Assembly: GCA_002238765.1 (NCBI GenBank)
Contig: MPMZ01000009.1
Location: 1 to 64,000, forward strand
DNA length: 64,000 nucleotides
From: Nitrospira sp. bin75
GTDB taxonomy: Bacteria; Nitrospirota; Nitrospiria; Nitrospirales; UBA8639
Direction: 5' to 3'
In this document: positions 51,599 through 60,771 of the stretch, piece by piece
Position numbering within the stretch: the first letter of the stretch is position 1
Layout: every line of letters starts with the position of its first letter
Translations under genes and position numbers: made by a program
The notes under the pieces: generated by a model
Seen by the model: only the letters and a program-made list of their open reading frames with translations
Databases searched by the model: none
What the model was told of the DNA's origin: nothing

Positions 51599-53371
51599 CT
51601 AGATGAGCCGAGATTGTACACTTGACGTGTCAGCGGATGCCGGCGTTTCCAATTCCACCATCCGTAGCGTATACAGGTGGCGGTACAGGCCGTCCCGTTG
51701 CATCAGCGCCGTATGCGTGCCTTCTTCGACGATCCTGCCCTTGTTGAGCACGAAAATCCGGTCGGCTTCCTGAATGGTCGTAAGGCGGTGGGCGATCACC
51801 ACCGTCGTCCGTCCCGCCATGAGTCCGTGCAGGGCGCGTTGGACCAGCATCTCGGATTCGGAGTCCAGCGCCGAGGTCGCTTCGTCCAGGATCAGGAGCC
51901 GGGGATTCTTGAGGATGGCCCGGGCAATCGCAATGCGTTGTCGTTGACCGCCCGAGAGATTGACGCCTTTTTCTCCGACCATCGTGGCATACCCGTCCGG
52001 GAGCGCCGAAATGAAGTCATGGGCATGAGCCGCCCGGCTTGCAGCCCAAATGTCCTCATCCGAGGCATCGTCCCGTCCGTATCGAATGTTCTCCAGGATC
52101 GTGTCCCCGAACAAAACGGTTTCCTGGGGTACGATAGCCAGTTGTTGATACAAGCCGGCCAATTGGACGTCCCGCAGGTCCTGGTGGTCGATCGTGACGG
52201 CTCCTTCCGTGGGATCATAAAACCGGTGCAACAGGTTCGCGATCGTACTCTTCCCCGCACCGGTCGGACCCACCAACGCCACGATTTCGCCCGGACGCAC
52301 TTCGAAGGAAAGATCGGCAAGCACCGGGTGACGCGGGTCATACGCAAAACTCACGTGTGAAAATTTGACGTGGCCTTGCACCTCGCGCAAAGGCCGGGCT
52401 TGGGGAGCGTCCGTCACCTCCGGCGCGGTGTCGAGCAATTCGAAGACGCGTTCCAGGGCGCCCTGCCCTTCCTTCATTTGGGAAAAGATCCGGGCCGCGG
52501 CGCCGAACGGCCCGATTAAAATCCCCGCAAACAACACGAAGGCCAGGAGGTCCCCGGGTGTCATGGCCCCGTCGATGACTTGCTTGCCGCCGTACCACAG
52601 GACCACGCCCGCCATCATCAGCGTCAGGAGAGTGATGACGGGGATGAACACGGAAAGGATTTTGGCGCGGCGGAGCGTCCCGGCAACCAACGAGTCGACC
52701 GCGGCGCCGAATCGTCCCTGCTCCCGGTCCGTCCGGACAAAGGATTTCACGACCCGTATCCCCGAAATCACCTCTTCGATGAGCGTGGACAGCGCGGCGG
52801 TGTGATCCTGGATCTGCGTGGAGAGGGATTTCAACCGCTTGCCGAACAACCGCGCCACCAGGACCAGGAGGGGCAGCAACAGGACGATCAGCAGGCAGAG
52901 TTTCCAATTCATGAACAACAGGAACGCGATGCCGCCGACCAGCGTCACCAGTTGTTTGGCGGAATCAATGGGAGTTTCGGTCACCAGGTTCTGGATCACG
53001 CCCACGTCGTTCATGAGCCGCGAGAGAATTTCCCCCGTGCGCCGTTTGGCAAAAAAGCTGAGAGACAGGGTCTGCAGATGCCGAAACAGGTGGATGCGGA
53101 AATCCGCGATGATGAACTGAGACAGGCGGGTCGTCAGGTAGCTCTGGCCCATGCTCAAGACGCTTTGAACGATGGCGATCACCAGGAACAGCAGGATCGT
53201 CTGCGTCATGCGTTCCACGTTCCGTTGAACCGTGATGAGGTCCCACAGCGTGCCGCCGAGTTTCAGCAACGTCAGGTTGAGGGCCGCCACGCCCATGATC
53301 AGGACGCCGGCTAATGCCAGTTGAGAAAGATACGGACGGACAAACGGGAGCAGGCGGGAGAATTGACTCAT
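51599..53371 (-). CDS. ABC exporter with fused permease and ATPase (MsbA-like)
   Basis: A 590-residue half-transporter. The first 310 residues form six membrane helices (LALAGVLIMGVAALNLTLLK, TILLFLVIAIVQSVLSMG). The ATPase has Walker A GPTGAGKSTIAN, signature LSGGQRQRIAIARAIL, Walker B LLILDEATSALD and H-loop IAHRLTT. The TGEILSRLMNDVG segment is the coupling helix. It resembles MsbA (lipid A-core export) and related multidrug exporters. Function as MsbA is likely but not certain. It ends 47 bp from the convergent HNH gene. Confidence 0.93.
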   Translation of the reverse strand: MSQFSRLLPFVRPYLSQLALAGVLIMGVAALNLTLLKLGGTLWDLITVQRNVERMTQTILLFLVIAIVQSVLSMGQSYLTTRLSQFIIADFRIHLFRHLQTLSLSFFAKRRTGEILSRLMNDVGVIQNLVTETPIDSAKQLVTLVGGIAFLLFMNWKLCLLIVLLLPLLVLVARLFGKRLKSLSTQIQDHTAALSTLIEEVISGIRVVKSFVRTDREQGRFGAAVDSLVAGTLRRAKILSVFIPVITLLTLMMAGVVLWYGGKQVIDGAMTPGDLLAFVLFAGILIGPFGAAARIFSQMKEGQGALERVFELLDTAPEVTDAPQARPLREVQGHVKFSHVSFAYDPRHPVLADLSFEVRPGEIVALVGPTGAGKSTIANLLHRFYDPTEGAVTIDHQDLRDVQLAGLYQQLAIVPQETVLFGDTILENIRYGRDDASDEDIWAASRAAHAHDFISALPDGYATMVGEKGVNLSGGQRQRIAIARAILKNPRLLILDEATSALDSESEMLVQRALHGLMAGRTTVVIAHRLTTIQEADRIFVLNKGRIVEEGTHTALMQRDGLYRHLYTLRMVELETPASADTSSVQSRLI

Positions 53372-53578
53372 GGCAAGGGGTATTCGTCAGACGCGGCAGG
53401 AAACGCGTGCGGGGAAACAGGGGGTCATGGACCGTGGACGGCTCGAACGCGACCGGGATGACGAAGCCGGTGAAATCACCGGCTCACCCCTCGTGGCCGT
53501 GAGGCGCAAAGCTGGTGCGGTCGTTTCGTGGATGGGAGTGTCTTGACGCCGGCCCACCTGGTGCTGGAATGGTGAATC

Positions 53579-53674
53579 TCAGTTACGCCGACGGGCAAAC
53601 TTCATGCGTCGGCGAAGTTTCTTGTGCTTATGCTTCCGCATTTTTTTTCGTCGTTTCTTAACTACACTCGCCAT
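53579..53674 (-). CDS. bS22/COX24-like 31-residue basic ribosomal-type protein
   Basis: A 31-residue, very basic protein: MASVVKKRRKKMRKHKHKKL, RRRMKFARRRN. This is the AURKAIP1/COX24 C-terminal domain (PF08213), which in bacteria is the small ribosomal protein bS22-like; the pattern KKRRKKMRKHKHKKLRRR is diagnostic. AAGGAG precedes the ATG at 53674 by 5 bases. It is too short for most gene finders. Confidence 0.88.
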   Translation of the reverse strand: MASVVKKRRKKMRKHKHKKLRRRMKFARRRN

Positions 53675-53823
53675 TCACACTCCTTCATGACTTCCTCGGG
53701 CGGAAGCTGGAAACCGGTCGTCGATCCGGGTCGCACCGGCCAAGAGACAGGTGATCGGAACAGAAGTTGCAGAGGTAACACAGCGTCCTAAGAAGTGTCA
53801 AGAAAACACGCGGCTGACGCCTT

Positions 53824-53852
53824 TTGTGGTTTTCTCACGCGCTCGCTATAAT
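53824..53852 (+). promoter_or_regulatory. Sigma-70-type promoter with a start-proximal -10
   Basis: TTGTGG (53824-53829), 17-bp spacer, TATAAT (53847-53852). The -10 is only 7 nt from ATG 53859, so the transcript would start at or near the ATG (leaderless). Confidence 0.5.
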
Positions 53853-53858
53853 GGACCC

Positions 53859-54323
53859 ATGCTTCGATCCCGCATCCGTTGTTTCAGCATGCTCCTGCTC
53901 CTCGTCATGGCGATCACGGGGTGCCAGTTCTTCTCCAGTGAGAAAAAAGTTTCCGCAGACCATGCGCGATTCGAGCGAATCGTCCAGGCGGTGGAAACCC
54001 TGCGCTCGGCGTATGAACAACAAAAGCTCGACGTGATTCAAAAATTGATGTTGCCGTTACAGGGATTTCAGCAGCTCGAAGGCCAGATCCAACGGGACTT
54101 TGACACGTATGCGACAATTTTCTTGGACGTCGCGATTGAGCGCATCCACATTCAAGGAGAACAGATCAAGGTCAACGTGCGATGGGAGGGAATATGGCAA
54201 CGCTCGCCCGACGTCGCGCCGGTGACGGACCGTGGACACGGGGTGTGGGTGTGGAGCGGCACAAAGGATATTTTGTGGGCGGGCGTCGAAGGAGCCATGC
54301 CATTCGGCAGAGCCGGCCGCTGA
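53859..54323 (+). CDS. Lipoprotein of unknown function
   Basis: A 154-residue protein. Signal peptide FSMLLLLVMAITGC ends in the lipobox Cys (C22). A helical stretch follows (FERIVQAVETLRSAYEQQKL), then alpha/beta segments that resemble small NTF2-like or nuclear transport factor-like folds (IFLDVAIERIHIQGEQIKVN, VRWEGIW). It precedes nadB by about 100 bp and may be cotranscribed. The function is unknown. Confidence 0.7.
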   Translation: MLRSRIRCFSMLLLLVMAITGCQFFSSEKKVSADHARFERIVQAVETLRSAYEQQKLDVIQKLMLPLQGFQQLEGQIQRDFDTYATIFLDVAIERIHIQGEQIKVNVRWEGIWQRSPDVAPVTDRGHGVWVWSGTKDILWAGVEGAMPFGRAGR

Positions 54324-54426
54324 GCCCCGTCGCGTGTTTGGCAGAGAGCCACCATGAGTCCGCAGAGCACTCCCTGTTGATGATGCCCCCGATCGTGTCG
54401 ACCGGCTCCAACGCCAATCCATCCTC

Positions 54427-56055
54427 ATGTCCATGAAAAAAAGCACGACACCGTTTCGTCCGGGGCCGGAGGCCGACTTCCTGGTGATCGGCAGCGGGAT
54501 CGCAGGACTGCGTGCCGCGATCGAGTTGGCTCAATACGGACGGGTGCTGATCGTGACAAAAGGCAGCCGCCTGGAAAGCAATTCGATCTACGCCCAGGGC
54601 GGGGTCGCCGTCGCCCTCAATGCCGAAGACGACGTGAACCTGCATTTCTCCGATACGATCCGGGCCGGGCATCAGCTCGGGCGGGAAGACGCGGCTCGCG
54701 TCCTGGTGGAGGAAGGGCCGACCCGGATACAGGAACTCATCACCTGGGGCACCCAGTTCGACAAGGTCGGCGGGAAATTCGCGTTTACCAAGGAAGGGGC
54801 GCACAGCCGGAACCGCGTGCTGCGTGCCCGGGGCGATGCGACGGGCAATGAAATGATTCGCGTCTTGCTGGAACGGGCCCGGCAGCATCCGGACATTCAA
54901 TGGTTTGATCGTCATTTTACCAAGGATCTCCTGGTCGTGGATGGCCGGTGCCGCGGCGCGGTCGCGGTGAGTGAAGCCACGGGCGACGTCAAACTCCTCC
55001 CGGCCGCGGCCGTGATTCTGACGACCGGCGGCGCGGGCCAGATTTACGGGAGGACGACCAATACGGGCAATGCCACGGGCGACGGCATGGCCATGGCCTA
55101 TCGGGCCGGTGTCGTGTTGGAAGACATGGAATTTGTCCAATTTCATCCCACGGCGTTGTACCTGCCCTCCAGCCCGCCGTTTCTGTTGTCCGAAGCCATG
55201 CGAGGTGAAGGCGGGGTGCTCCGCAACCGCAAGGGAGCGATGTTCATGGCACGGTATCATCCGGCTGTGGAAATGGCTCCCCGGGACATCGTCGCCCGGG
55301 CGATTTGGTCGGAAATGGCCGCGTCCCGGTCGCGCCACGTGTATTTGGACGTCACCCATTTGGGGAAGGGCTTCATCACAAAACGGTTCCCGACGATTTA
55401 CCGGACCTGCCTGCGGTTCGACATCGACATCACGGAGGAATGGATTCCGGTTTCTCCGAGCGCCCATTATTTCATGGGCGGCCTGAAAGCGGGGATCAAT
55501 GGAGAGACCACGTTGCCCGGCCTGTTTGCCGCCGGAGAAGTGGCCTGCAACGGGGTCCACGGGGCGAATCGTTTGGCGAGCAATTCCTTGTTGGAAGGGC
55601 TGGTCTTCGGATACCGTGCCGCCCAAGCGGCGATGTCCCTTCCGCCGGTCCCCAAGCGGGCGCAACTGAAAAGTCTGGCGGCACGGGTTGCCGCGGAACC
55701 GGTCGGTGCATTGGAAGACAGCGAAAAACTGAGAAATTCCTTGCGCCGGCTGATGTGGACCAAGGTCGGGTTGGTCAGGACCGGCGATTCTTTGATCCAG
55801 GCGCTGACGCAGCTTTCCCGGTGGGATCCGCAAATCCAGGCTTCACTGCAGACGCGGTCCGATCTGGAAGTGAGGAACATGATCCAGGTGGCGCGGTGTG
55901 TGACTGAAGCCGCGTTGTGGCGGGAGAACAGCCTGGGGACGCATTACCGGGAGGACTTCCCGAGTGATCAAGGGGCGGCGTGGAAAACGCACAGCCAAAT
56001 CCGTCTGGACGCGGCTCTCCGTCCTTCTCCAAAAACCCGGCGGCGCGCCGGGTAG
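54427..56055 (+). CDS. nadB: L-aspartate oxidase
   Basis: A 542-residue flavoprotein. FAD-binding ADFLVIGSGIAGLRAAIELA, and SIYAQGGVAVALNAEDD with the family SIYAQGG motif. The active-site region EFVQFHPTALYLPSSPPFLL, then SEAMRGEGGVL and HYFMGGLKAGINGETTLPGL, GANRLASNSLLEG. It oxidises L-aspartate to iminoaspartate for NAD synthesis with quinolinate synthase (not in the window). Family length is normal. Confidence 0.96.
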   Translation: MSMKKSTTPFRPGPEADFLVIGSGIAGLRAAIELAQYGRVLIVTKGSRLESNSIYAQGGVAVALNAEDDVNLHFSDTIRAGHQLGREDAARVLVEEGPTRIQELITWGTQFDKVGGKFAFTKEGAHSRNRVLRARGDATGNEMIRVLLERARQHPDIQWFDRHFTKDLLVVDGRCRGAVAVSEATGDVKLLPAAAVILTTGGAGQIYGRTTNTGNATGDGMAMAYRAGVVLEDMEFVQFHPTALYLPSSPPFLLSEAMRGEGGVLRNRKGAMFMARYHPAVEMAPRDIVARAIWSEMAASRSRHVYLDVTHLGKGFITKRFPTIYRTCLRFDIDITEEWIPVSPSAHYFMGGLKAGINGETTLPGLFAAGEVACNGVHGANRLASNSLLEGLVFGYRAAQAAMSLPPVPKRAQLKSLAARVAAEPVGALEDSEKLRNSLRRLMWTKVGLVRTGDSLIQALTQLSRWDPQIQASLQTRSDLEVRNMIQVARCVTEAALWRENSLGTHYREDFPSDQGAAWKTHSQIRLDAALRPSPKTRRRAG

Positions 56056-56447
56056 CCAACGCAATACGCCCGATAGGCACTACCCCTGTCCCCGACGCCA
56101 GTCCTCGACATGTTTCATCGAGGATCCAGGGTCGCGATCTTTGGCACTTGTAGACGCGCCATCTGATGGCGCCACGTCCCGGCACCTGCGGGCGCGGCTG
56201 CGCCGTAGTCTCGCACTCCCTTTCCCTTTCTGTCATCCTTGCGCATCCTTCGACTCCACTCCGTTACGCCTGTCCTGAGCGTAAGGCTCAACGCGCCTGA
56301 AGTCGAAGGAAGCGCGGTCGAAGGGCTCAGGACAGGCGCGAGGATCCAGCGTCGTTGTTCTTGTGGACCAAGGAAAAACCAAAGACCCTGGATCCGTCCC
56401 CGACGTTTGTAATCGGGGATCCAGTTCATATTGTCGAGGATTGGAAA

Positions 56448-56702
56448 TGTTCAGTCATTCATTGACACGTTCCGCTGTCTCCTTCTGTGCCTCAGTGCCC
56501 CTCCTTTGTAAGGAGGGGCAAGGGGAGGTAGAAGATGTGGCAGGAACAGCGCAACCCTATGCCCCATGGACGCGTGGCTCTACCTCACCCGCATTCCCTC
56601 TCCGGAAATGCGCCCACTTACAAAGAGGAGGGAAAAAAGAGCCCTTCTTTCTGGTTCCCACTTTGTGGGCAGTTCCTCATTCTGTCAACGAATGACTGAA
56701 CA
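56448..56702. mobile_element. MITE-like repeat, copy 2
   Basis: Ends TGTTCAGTCATTCATTGACA (56448-56467) and TGTCAACGAATGACTGAACA (56683-56702) are inverted repeats. The body aligns with the reverse complement of 9168-9406. Flanking sequence also matches for about 15 bp on both sides, so the true repeat may be longer. Confidence 0.78.
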
Positions 56703-56741
56703 CATACGGGAATGACAGATGGGAGAAGGAAGCGCCATCTT

Positions 56742-56990
56742 ATGGCGCCACGTCGAGGGCGCCTGCGGGCAGCGGCTGCGCCCCGGTCCCGAAAATTCTA
56801 TTGAGGGGCGAGGACTGTTTGAGCGAAGCGAGTTCCGCAGCCCTCACTATTCGGGCCCGGGGCACAGGCACCCGAAGGGCCGCGCCCGGGCGCCCATGGT
56901 TTTGGGTTCTTTTGCCGAAACAAAAGAACCTCGTCGCGTGGGGGCGAAACCCCGCATCCTTCCCTCGTCGGCGGGGGCGAAACCCCGCAA
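56742..56990 (+). repeat. Copy B of the ~240-bp interspersed repeat
   Basis: It starts near TATGGCGCCACG. Core: GGGCGAGGACTGTTTGAGCG, GCACCCGAAGGGCCGCGC, TTTTGCCGAAACAAAAG and GGGGGCGAAACCCCGCA. It repeats after 75 bp as copy C. Confidence 0.88.
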
Positions 56991-57066
56991 GAAAGCAAAG
57001 ACGCTGGATTCTCGATTACTAATGTCGAGAATGACAGACGAAGACAAGAAGAAAGCGAGATCCTAT

Positions 57067-57320
57067 CGCGCCACAAAATGGCGCCTGCGGGCGCGGCTGC
57101 GCCCCGGTCCCGAAAATTCTATTGAGGGGCGAGGACTGTTTGAGCGAAGCGAGTTCCGCAGCCCTCACTATTCGGGACTGGGGCAAAGGCACCCGAAGGG
57201 CCGCGCACGGGCGCCAATGGTTTTGGGTCCTTTTGCCGAAACAAAAGGACCTCGGCGTGTGGGGCCGAAACCCCGCATCGCTCTTTCCCTCGTCGTACGG
57301 GGGGCGAAACCCCCGCATGA
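57067..57320 (+). repeat. Copy C of the ~240-bp interspersed repeat
   Basis: GCGCCACAAAATGGCGCCTG to AAACCCCCGCATG. Over most of the length it matches copy B with few changes, notably GGGGCACAGGC versus GGGGCAAAGGC. The ends carry GTGGGGGCGAAACCC-like blocks. Confidence 0.88.
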
Positions 57321-57363
57321 TAAAGCTCTAGATCTACGATTAGAGTGAAGATGGCTTTCCCGG

Positions 57364-58239
57364 TTACCGTCCGTGGGCGCTCAAGAGTTGTTCGTACCGC
57401 GTTTGCAGGACGGCTGTCCAGGAACGCGCGGTTTGTTTCGGGAGGGAATGTCCTTCGATTTCTCGAACCGGGAGTATCCCCACCCCGCTACTCGTCAGAA
57501 AACATTCATCCGCGTCGTGCAGGACTTCGGGACGGTAGCGGCCTTCCCGGGTTTGCAGGCCCAGGGTCGGGGCCACGTCCAGCACGACTCCCCGGGTGAT
57601 GCCGGGCAGGACGCCACAGGCCAATGACGGGGTGTACAGCGTCTTGTCCCTGATGAAGAACAGGTTACTCATCGAGCATTCGGCGAGGTGCCCGCCGGTG
57701 GTCAACATCAACGCTTCAAAGGCGCCCCGTTCCTCAGCCTCCTGTTTGGCCAACAGGTTGTTCAGATAGTTCAGGGTTTTGGCTTGCGAGAAACATGAAC
57801 GCGGTAATGGCCTGCGAACCGTGGCGAGGGTCAGTTTCACTCCTTTTCGGCGTTGGGAGGGCGTCAGAGCCGGGAGGGGTCGCGGAAACAGCACGATCGT
57901 GGGATTGGCTCCGGCATCCGGCGTTGCGCGTCCATCGCCTCCGGGGTTTCGTGTGCCACGGGAGAGCGTCAGGCGAATCAACGCGTCGTCCACACGGTTT
58001 TTGTCGATCACCTTCTGAAAAATCGCCGGCCACGGTTTTTCGGGTAGCGGCATCCGGATCTGCCGGCAGGAGCCGGCGAGCCGTGTGAGATGACGGTCCA
58101 GCCAGACCGGGCGTCCCTCATGGATCCGGACGGTTTCGAAGACGCCGTCGCCATACAGGAACCCGCGATCAAAGACGGAGATCCGCGCCCGTTCTGCCTG
58201 CACGATCCGGTTATTCAGATACACCCACATGGGAGGCAA
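57364..58239 (-). CDS. pabC: Aminodeoxychorismate lyase/class IV aminotransferase (PabC-like)
   Basis: A 291-residue PLP protein of fold type IV. MWVYLNNRIVQAERARISVF is followed by DRGFLYGDGVFETVRIHEGR, the PLP Lys in ARSCFSQAKTLNYLNNLLAK-type segment (K in KTLNYL) and CSMSNLFFIRDKTLYTPSLA. It lies 9 bp after pabB, so it most likely makes 4-aminobenzoate from aminodeoxychorismate. Branched-chain or D-amino-acid transaminases have similar sequences, and the pabB neighbour decides the call. Confidence 0.8.
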   Translation of the reverse strand: MPPMWVYLNNRIVQAERARISVFDRGFLYGDGVFETVRIHEGRPVWLDRHLTRLAGSCRQIRMPLPEKPWPAIFQKVIDKNRVDDALIRLTLSRGTRNPGGDGRATPDAGANPTIVLFPRPLPALTPSQRRKGVKLTLATVRRPLPRSCFSQAKTLNYLNNLLAKQEAEERGAFEALMLTTGGHLAECSMSNLFFIRDKTLYTPSLACGVLPGITRGVVLDVAPTLGLQTREGRYRPEVLHDADECFLTSSGVGILPVREIEGHSLPKQTARSWTAVLQTRYEQLLSAHGR

Positions 58240-58248
58240 CGCGGCGTC

Positions 58249-59736
58249 CTATTGCAACGCTTCGAACAGGGCCTGGGCTTTGTACAGGGTTTCCCGGTAT
58301 TCGCGACGGGGATCGGAGTCCGCGACGATGCCGGCACCCACTTGCAGGTAGGCCCGTTGCTGCGCCAACACCATGGTGCGAATCAGAATGTTGAAGTCCA
58401 CGTCGCCGGTCCAACTAACGTATCCCAGGGACCCGGTATAGGGTCCGCGCCGGACGGGTTCCAGTTCTTCGATGATTTCCATGCAGCGGATTTTGGGCGC
58501 TCCGGTGATCGTGCCGCCGGGAAACACGGATCGCATAAGGTCCAGGGTGGAACACGCGGGCCTCAGCGTGCCCTCGACTTCGGAGACCAGATGCGCCACG
58601 TGCGAATACTGCTCGATCGTCATGAATTCCTCGACGTGGACCGACCCGTAATCGCAGACCCGGCCCAAGTCATTGCGGGCCAGGTCCAGCAGCATGACGT
58701 GTTCCGCGCGTTCTTTGGCGTCGAGCCGGAGGTTGTCCATGAGTGCGTGATCTTCACCCGCGGTGCGGCCTCGCGGCCGCGTGCCGGCGATGGGACGGGC
58801 CGTCACCCGGTTGCCGCTGACCTGGACGAGCCGTTCGGGCGAGGACGAGACCAACGCGAGGTTCCCGGTGACGAACAATCCGGAAAACGGCGACGGATTC
58901 ACCGTGCGCAGACGGTGATACAGGTTTTGGCCGGCCGTGTGCAGCGCATGATCCTCGGCCGGATTGAAGGCGGCGGAAAAGCGTTGGGCGAGGTTGGCCT
59001 GATAGATGTCGCCGGCGCCGATGAACGCCTGGCACTGTTGCACGCGGTCGACGTACTCCCGTTCGGAATGAGTGGCCTCCATCGTGGAGACCATGATGGG
59101 CGACCCCCAGGGACCGGTCTCGATGAACGGGGAACTCAGGCGGCTGTCCAGTTCGGCCATCCGGGCGGCGCCCTCACGATGCAGGGTCTCGTGGGATTCG
59201 GACAGCAGCCGGTCGGGGGGCGGAGTGAAGACGATCTGGAGCGTCCGGGCAAGATGATCGATCACGACCACCAGATCGAAAAACAGGAACTCCAGATCGG
59301 GCAGAGCAAGGTCCGGGCGGGCCAGCGACGGGAGCGCTTCGTAGTGCCGGACGGCATCGTAACTCACGTATCCGACGGCGCCGCCGATAAACGGCGGCAG
59401 GGCGGCGGAACGAGACACGAGGCACGGGCCCAGGACGCTGAACAAGGCGGGAAGCGGGTCACCGCGATACCGCGTCGTGCCATGCGCCGTTTCCAGGGTG
59501 TAGTAATCCGGGCCGCCGGAAAAGACCATGTACGGGTCGGTCGCCACGAATGAATAGCGGGCTTGGCCGGAAGGTGGTTTCCCGCTTTCCAGGAGGACGG
59601 AGGGCCGGTGCGGAACGGCGACCCGGCGGTAGACCTCCCAGGGACTGTCTTCAAGAAAGGGCCTGGTCCGGACCAGCGGGAAACGCCCGGTGCCGGGATG
59701 CGTGGACGAACCTGAAGAAAGAACGGGCTGGCTCAT
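58249..59736 (-). CDS. pabB: Aminodeoxychorismate synthase component I
   Basis: A 495-residue chorismate-utilising enzyme. The N-terminal domain (PSVLLESGKPPSGQARYSFV) and PPFIGGAVGYVSYDAVRHYE are typical. The catalytic half has ARPIAGTRPRGRTAGEDHAL, VFPGGTITGAPKIRCMEIIE and YTGSLGYVSWTGDVDFNILI. The PIAGT motif and GGTITGAPK are shared with TrpE. The neighbour pabC makes the PabB assignment more likely than anthranilate synthase. ATG 59736 is chosen; a longer frame starts at 59775. Confidence 0.85.
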   Translation of the reverse strand: MSQPVLSSGSSTHPGTGRFPLVRTRPFLEDSPWEVYRRVAVPHRPSVLLESGKPPSGQARYSFVATDPYMVFSGGPDYYTLETAHGTTRYRGDPLPALFSVLGPCLVSRSAALPPFIGGAVGYVSYDAVRHYEALPSLARPDLALPDLEFLFFDLVVVIDHLARTLQIVFTPPPDRLLSESHETLHREGAARMAELDSRLSSPFIETGPWGSPIMVSTMEATHSEREYVDRVQQCQAFIGAGDIYQANLAQRFSAAFNPAEDHALHTAGQNLYHRLRTVNPSPFSGLFVTGNLALVSSSPERLVQVSGNRVTARPIAGTRPRGRTAGEDHALMDNLRLDAKERAEHVMLLDLARNDLGRVCDYGSVHVEEFMTIEQYSHVAHLVSEVEGTLRPACSTLDLMRSVFPGGTITGAPKIRCMEIIEELEPVRRGPYTGSLGYVSWTGDVDFNILIRTMVLAQQRAYLQVGAGIVADSDPRREYRETLYKAQALFEALQ

Positions 59737-59904
59737 GGTTGTCGGAACGAGATCAGACGATTGTGTGCGTATCATACGGGAGTGAGCAGGGGAGAGAAAG
59801 CCCCCCGTGAGAAACGTGGGGGAAGGCGGGTGGCTGCTGCCGGGGAATGGGTGCGGAGGGCGCGGGGCAGGCTCTCGCGGAGAGGAGCCCGAAGCGCGTC
59901 GGCT

Positions 59905-60291
59905 TCAGGCAACGGGTTGGTCGGGCGAAGCGTAAATTTTGGTCAGCCCTTTCAGGAACCGAAGCAACACTTGTCGTAACGCGTTGGGCAATTGGCGAAC
60001 ATAGTGTAGCAGCACTCTTTCTTCCCTGGTCATGGAAGGATAGTTCGGTGCCGGCGACTTCGCCACTGTCTGACGGGCCTGGGGATGCAGCTTGCCGGTG
60101 GCCAGCCACAGCGGGTCCTGTCCCAACAAATGCGCGAGCGCGAAAAAATGGTCCAATTTGATGTTCTTGCTGAAGCCCTGTTCCCATTGATTGACGGCAG
60201 ACGCCGAGATGCGCAATGCCCTGGCGACCTCCGTTTGGGACAAGCCCGCCTCTTCCCGGGCGGCTCGAATTCTATCAGTCAACGTGTTCAT
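59905..60291 (-). CDS. XRE-family HTH regulator
   Basis: A 128-residue protein. The N-terminal HTH is typical: NTLTDRIRAAREEAGLSQTE, VARALRISASAVNQWEQG. It continues with a dimerisation helix (HFFALAHLLGQDPLWLATGK) and a helical tail (LLHYVRQLPNALRQVLLRFL). It looks like a Cro/CI-type repressor without peptidase domain. AGGAGG lies 12 bases before ATG 60291; an alternative in-frame ATG is at 60327. Its targets are unknown. Confidence 0.8.
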   Translation of the reverse strand: MNTLTDRIRAAREEAGLSQTEVARALRISASAVNQWEQGFSKNIKLDHFFALAHLLGQDPLWLATGKLHPQARQTVAKSPAPNYPSMTREERVLLHYVRQLPNALRQVLLRFLKGLTKIYASPDQPVA

Positions 60292-60555
60292 GACATCATG
60301 TATCCTCCTATTTTCAGTATCCGCCATTTCCGCATAAGTATGCTGGAAGACGGCCTGGTGCTTGGTGGGCCGGTGGTAGCGCGCTGCCGTCTGTTTGATT
60401 GTGGAGGGGGCTTGGGAGGTCTGCATGCGGGGAGAGCGGCTCCAGAAGATGGGCCTCGACACAAGAGGGAGAACAGGGAGGGACAACAGGTTCGGGTTGA
60501 CAGTCGAATCGGGATTTTGATTGAATAGCCTGCCCGGAATCGAGAGGCCGGGCCT

Positions 60556-60771
60556 ATGCCTTCGTCACCAGATCCATTGTTTGCGGGGTTAGGGCAAGCC
60601 GTGCGTATCGGCACGAATTTGCTTGCGACGCTGATGGTGGGCGGAGGCTTGGGGTGGAGCATCGACTCCTACGTGTTGCCCACTGAACCGTGGGGTTTGG
60701 TGGCAGGTCTGGTCCTCGGGGTGATTGCCGGTATTCGAAACGCCTACCGTACTGCCCAACGCATGTCCTGA
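60556..60771 (+). CDS. AtpI/AtpZ-like ATP synthase assembly protein
   Basis: A 71-residue membrane protein. GLGQAVRIGTNLLATLMVGG and LGWSIDSYVL, then GLVAGLVLGVIAGIRNAYRT are two membrane helices with the charged loop typical of AtpI/AtpZ (Gly-rich first helix, D and R). Its place directly before atpB supports the role as a helper for F0 assembly or Mg transport. Confidence 0.85.
   Translation: MPSSPDPLFAGLGQAVRIGTNLLATLMVGGGLGWSIDSYVLPTEPWGLVAGLVLGVIAGIRNAYRTAQRMS

Larger units (their letters stand above)
56056..57363. other. 1.3-kb repeat field between nadB and pabC
   Basis: No gene is supported, though many spurious ORFs exist. In order it holds CATCGAGGATCCAGG and GGGGATCCAG units (56100-56130, 56330-56430), a CTTCGACTCC...CTGAAGTCGAAGG cluster (56247-56310), a MITE-like repeat (56448-56702), and two tandem copies of the 240-bp repeat (56742-56990, 57067-57320). 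Confidence 0.8.

Noticed and set aside
56719-57348. 209-residue plus-strand ORF in the repeat field
   Set aside because: It reads straight through two copies of the 240-bp repeat, has a duplicated sequence for that reason, lacks a ribosome site and has open frames in all registers.
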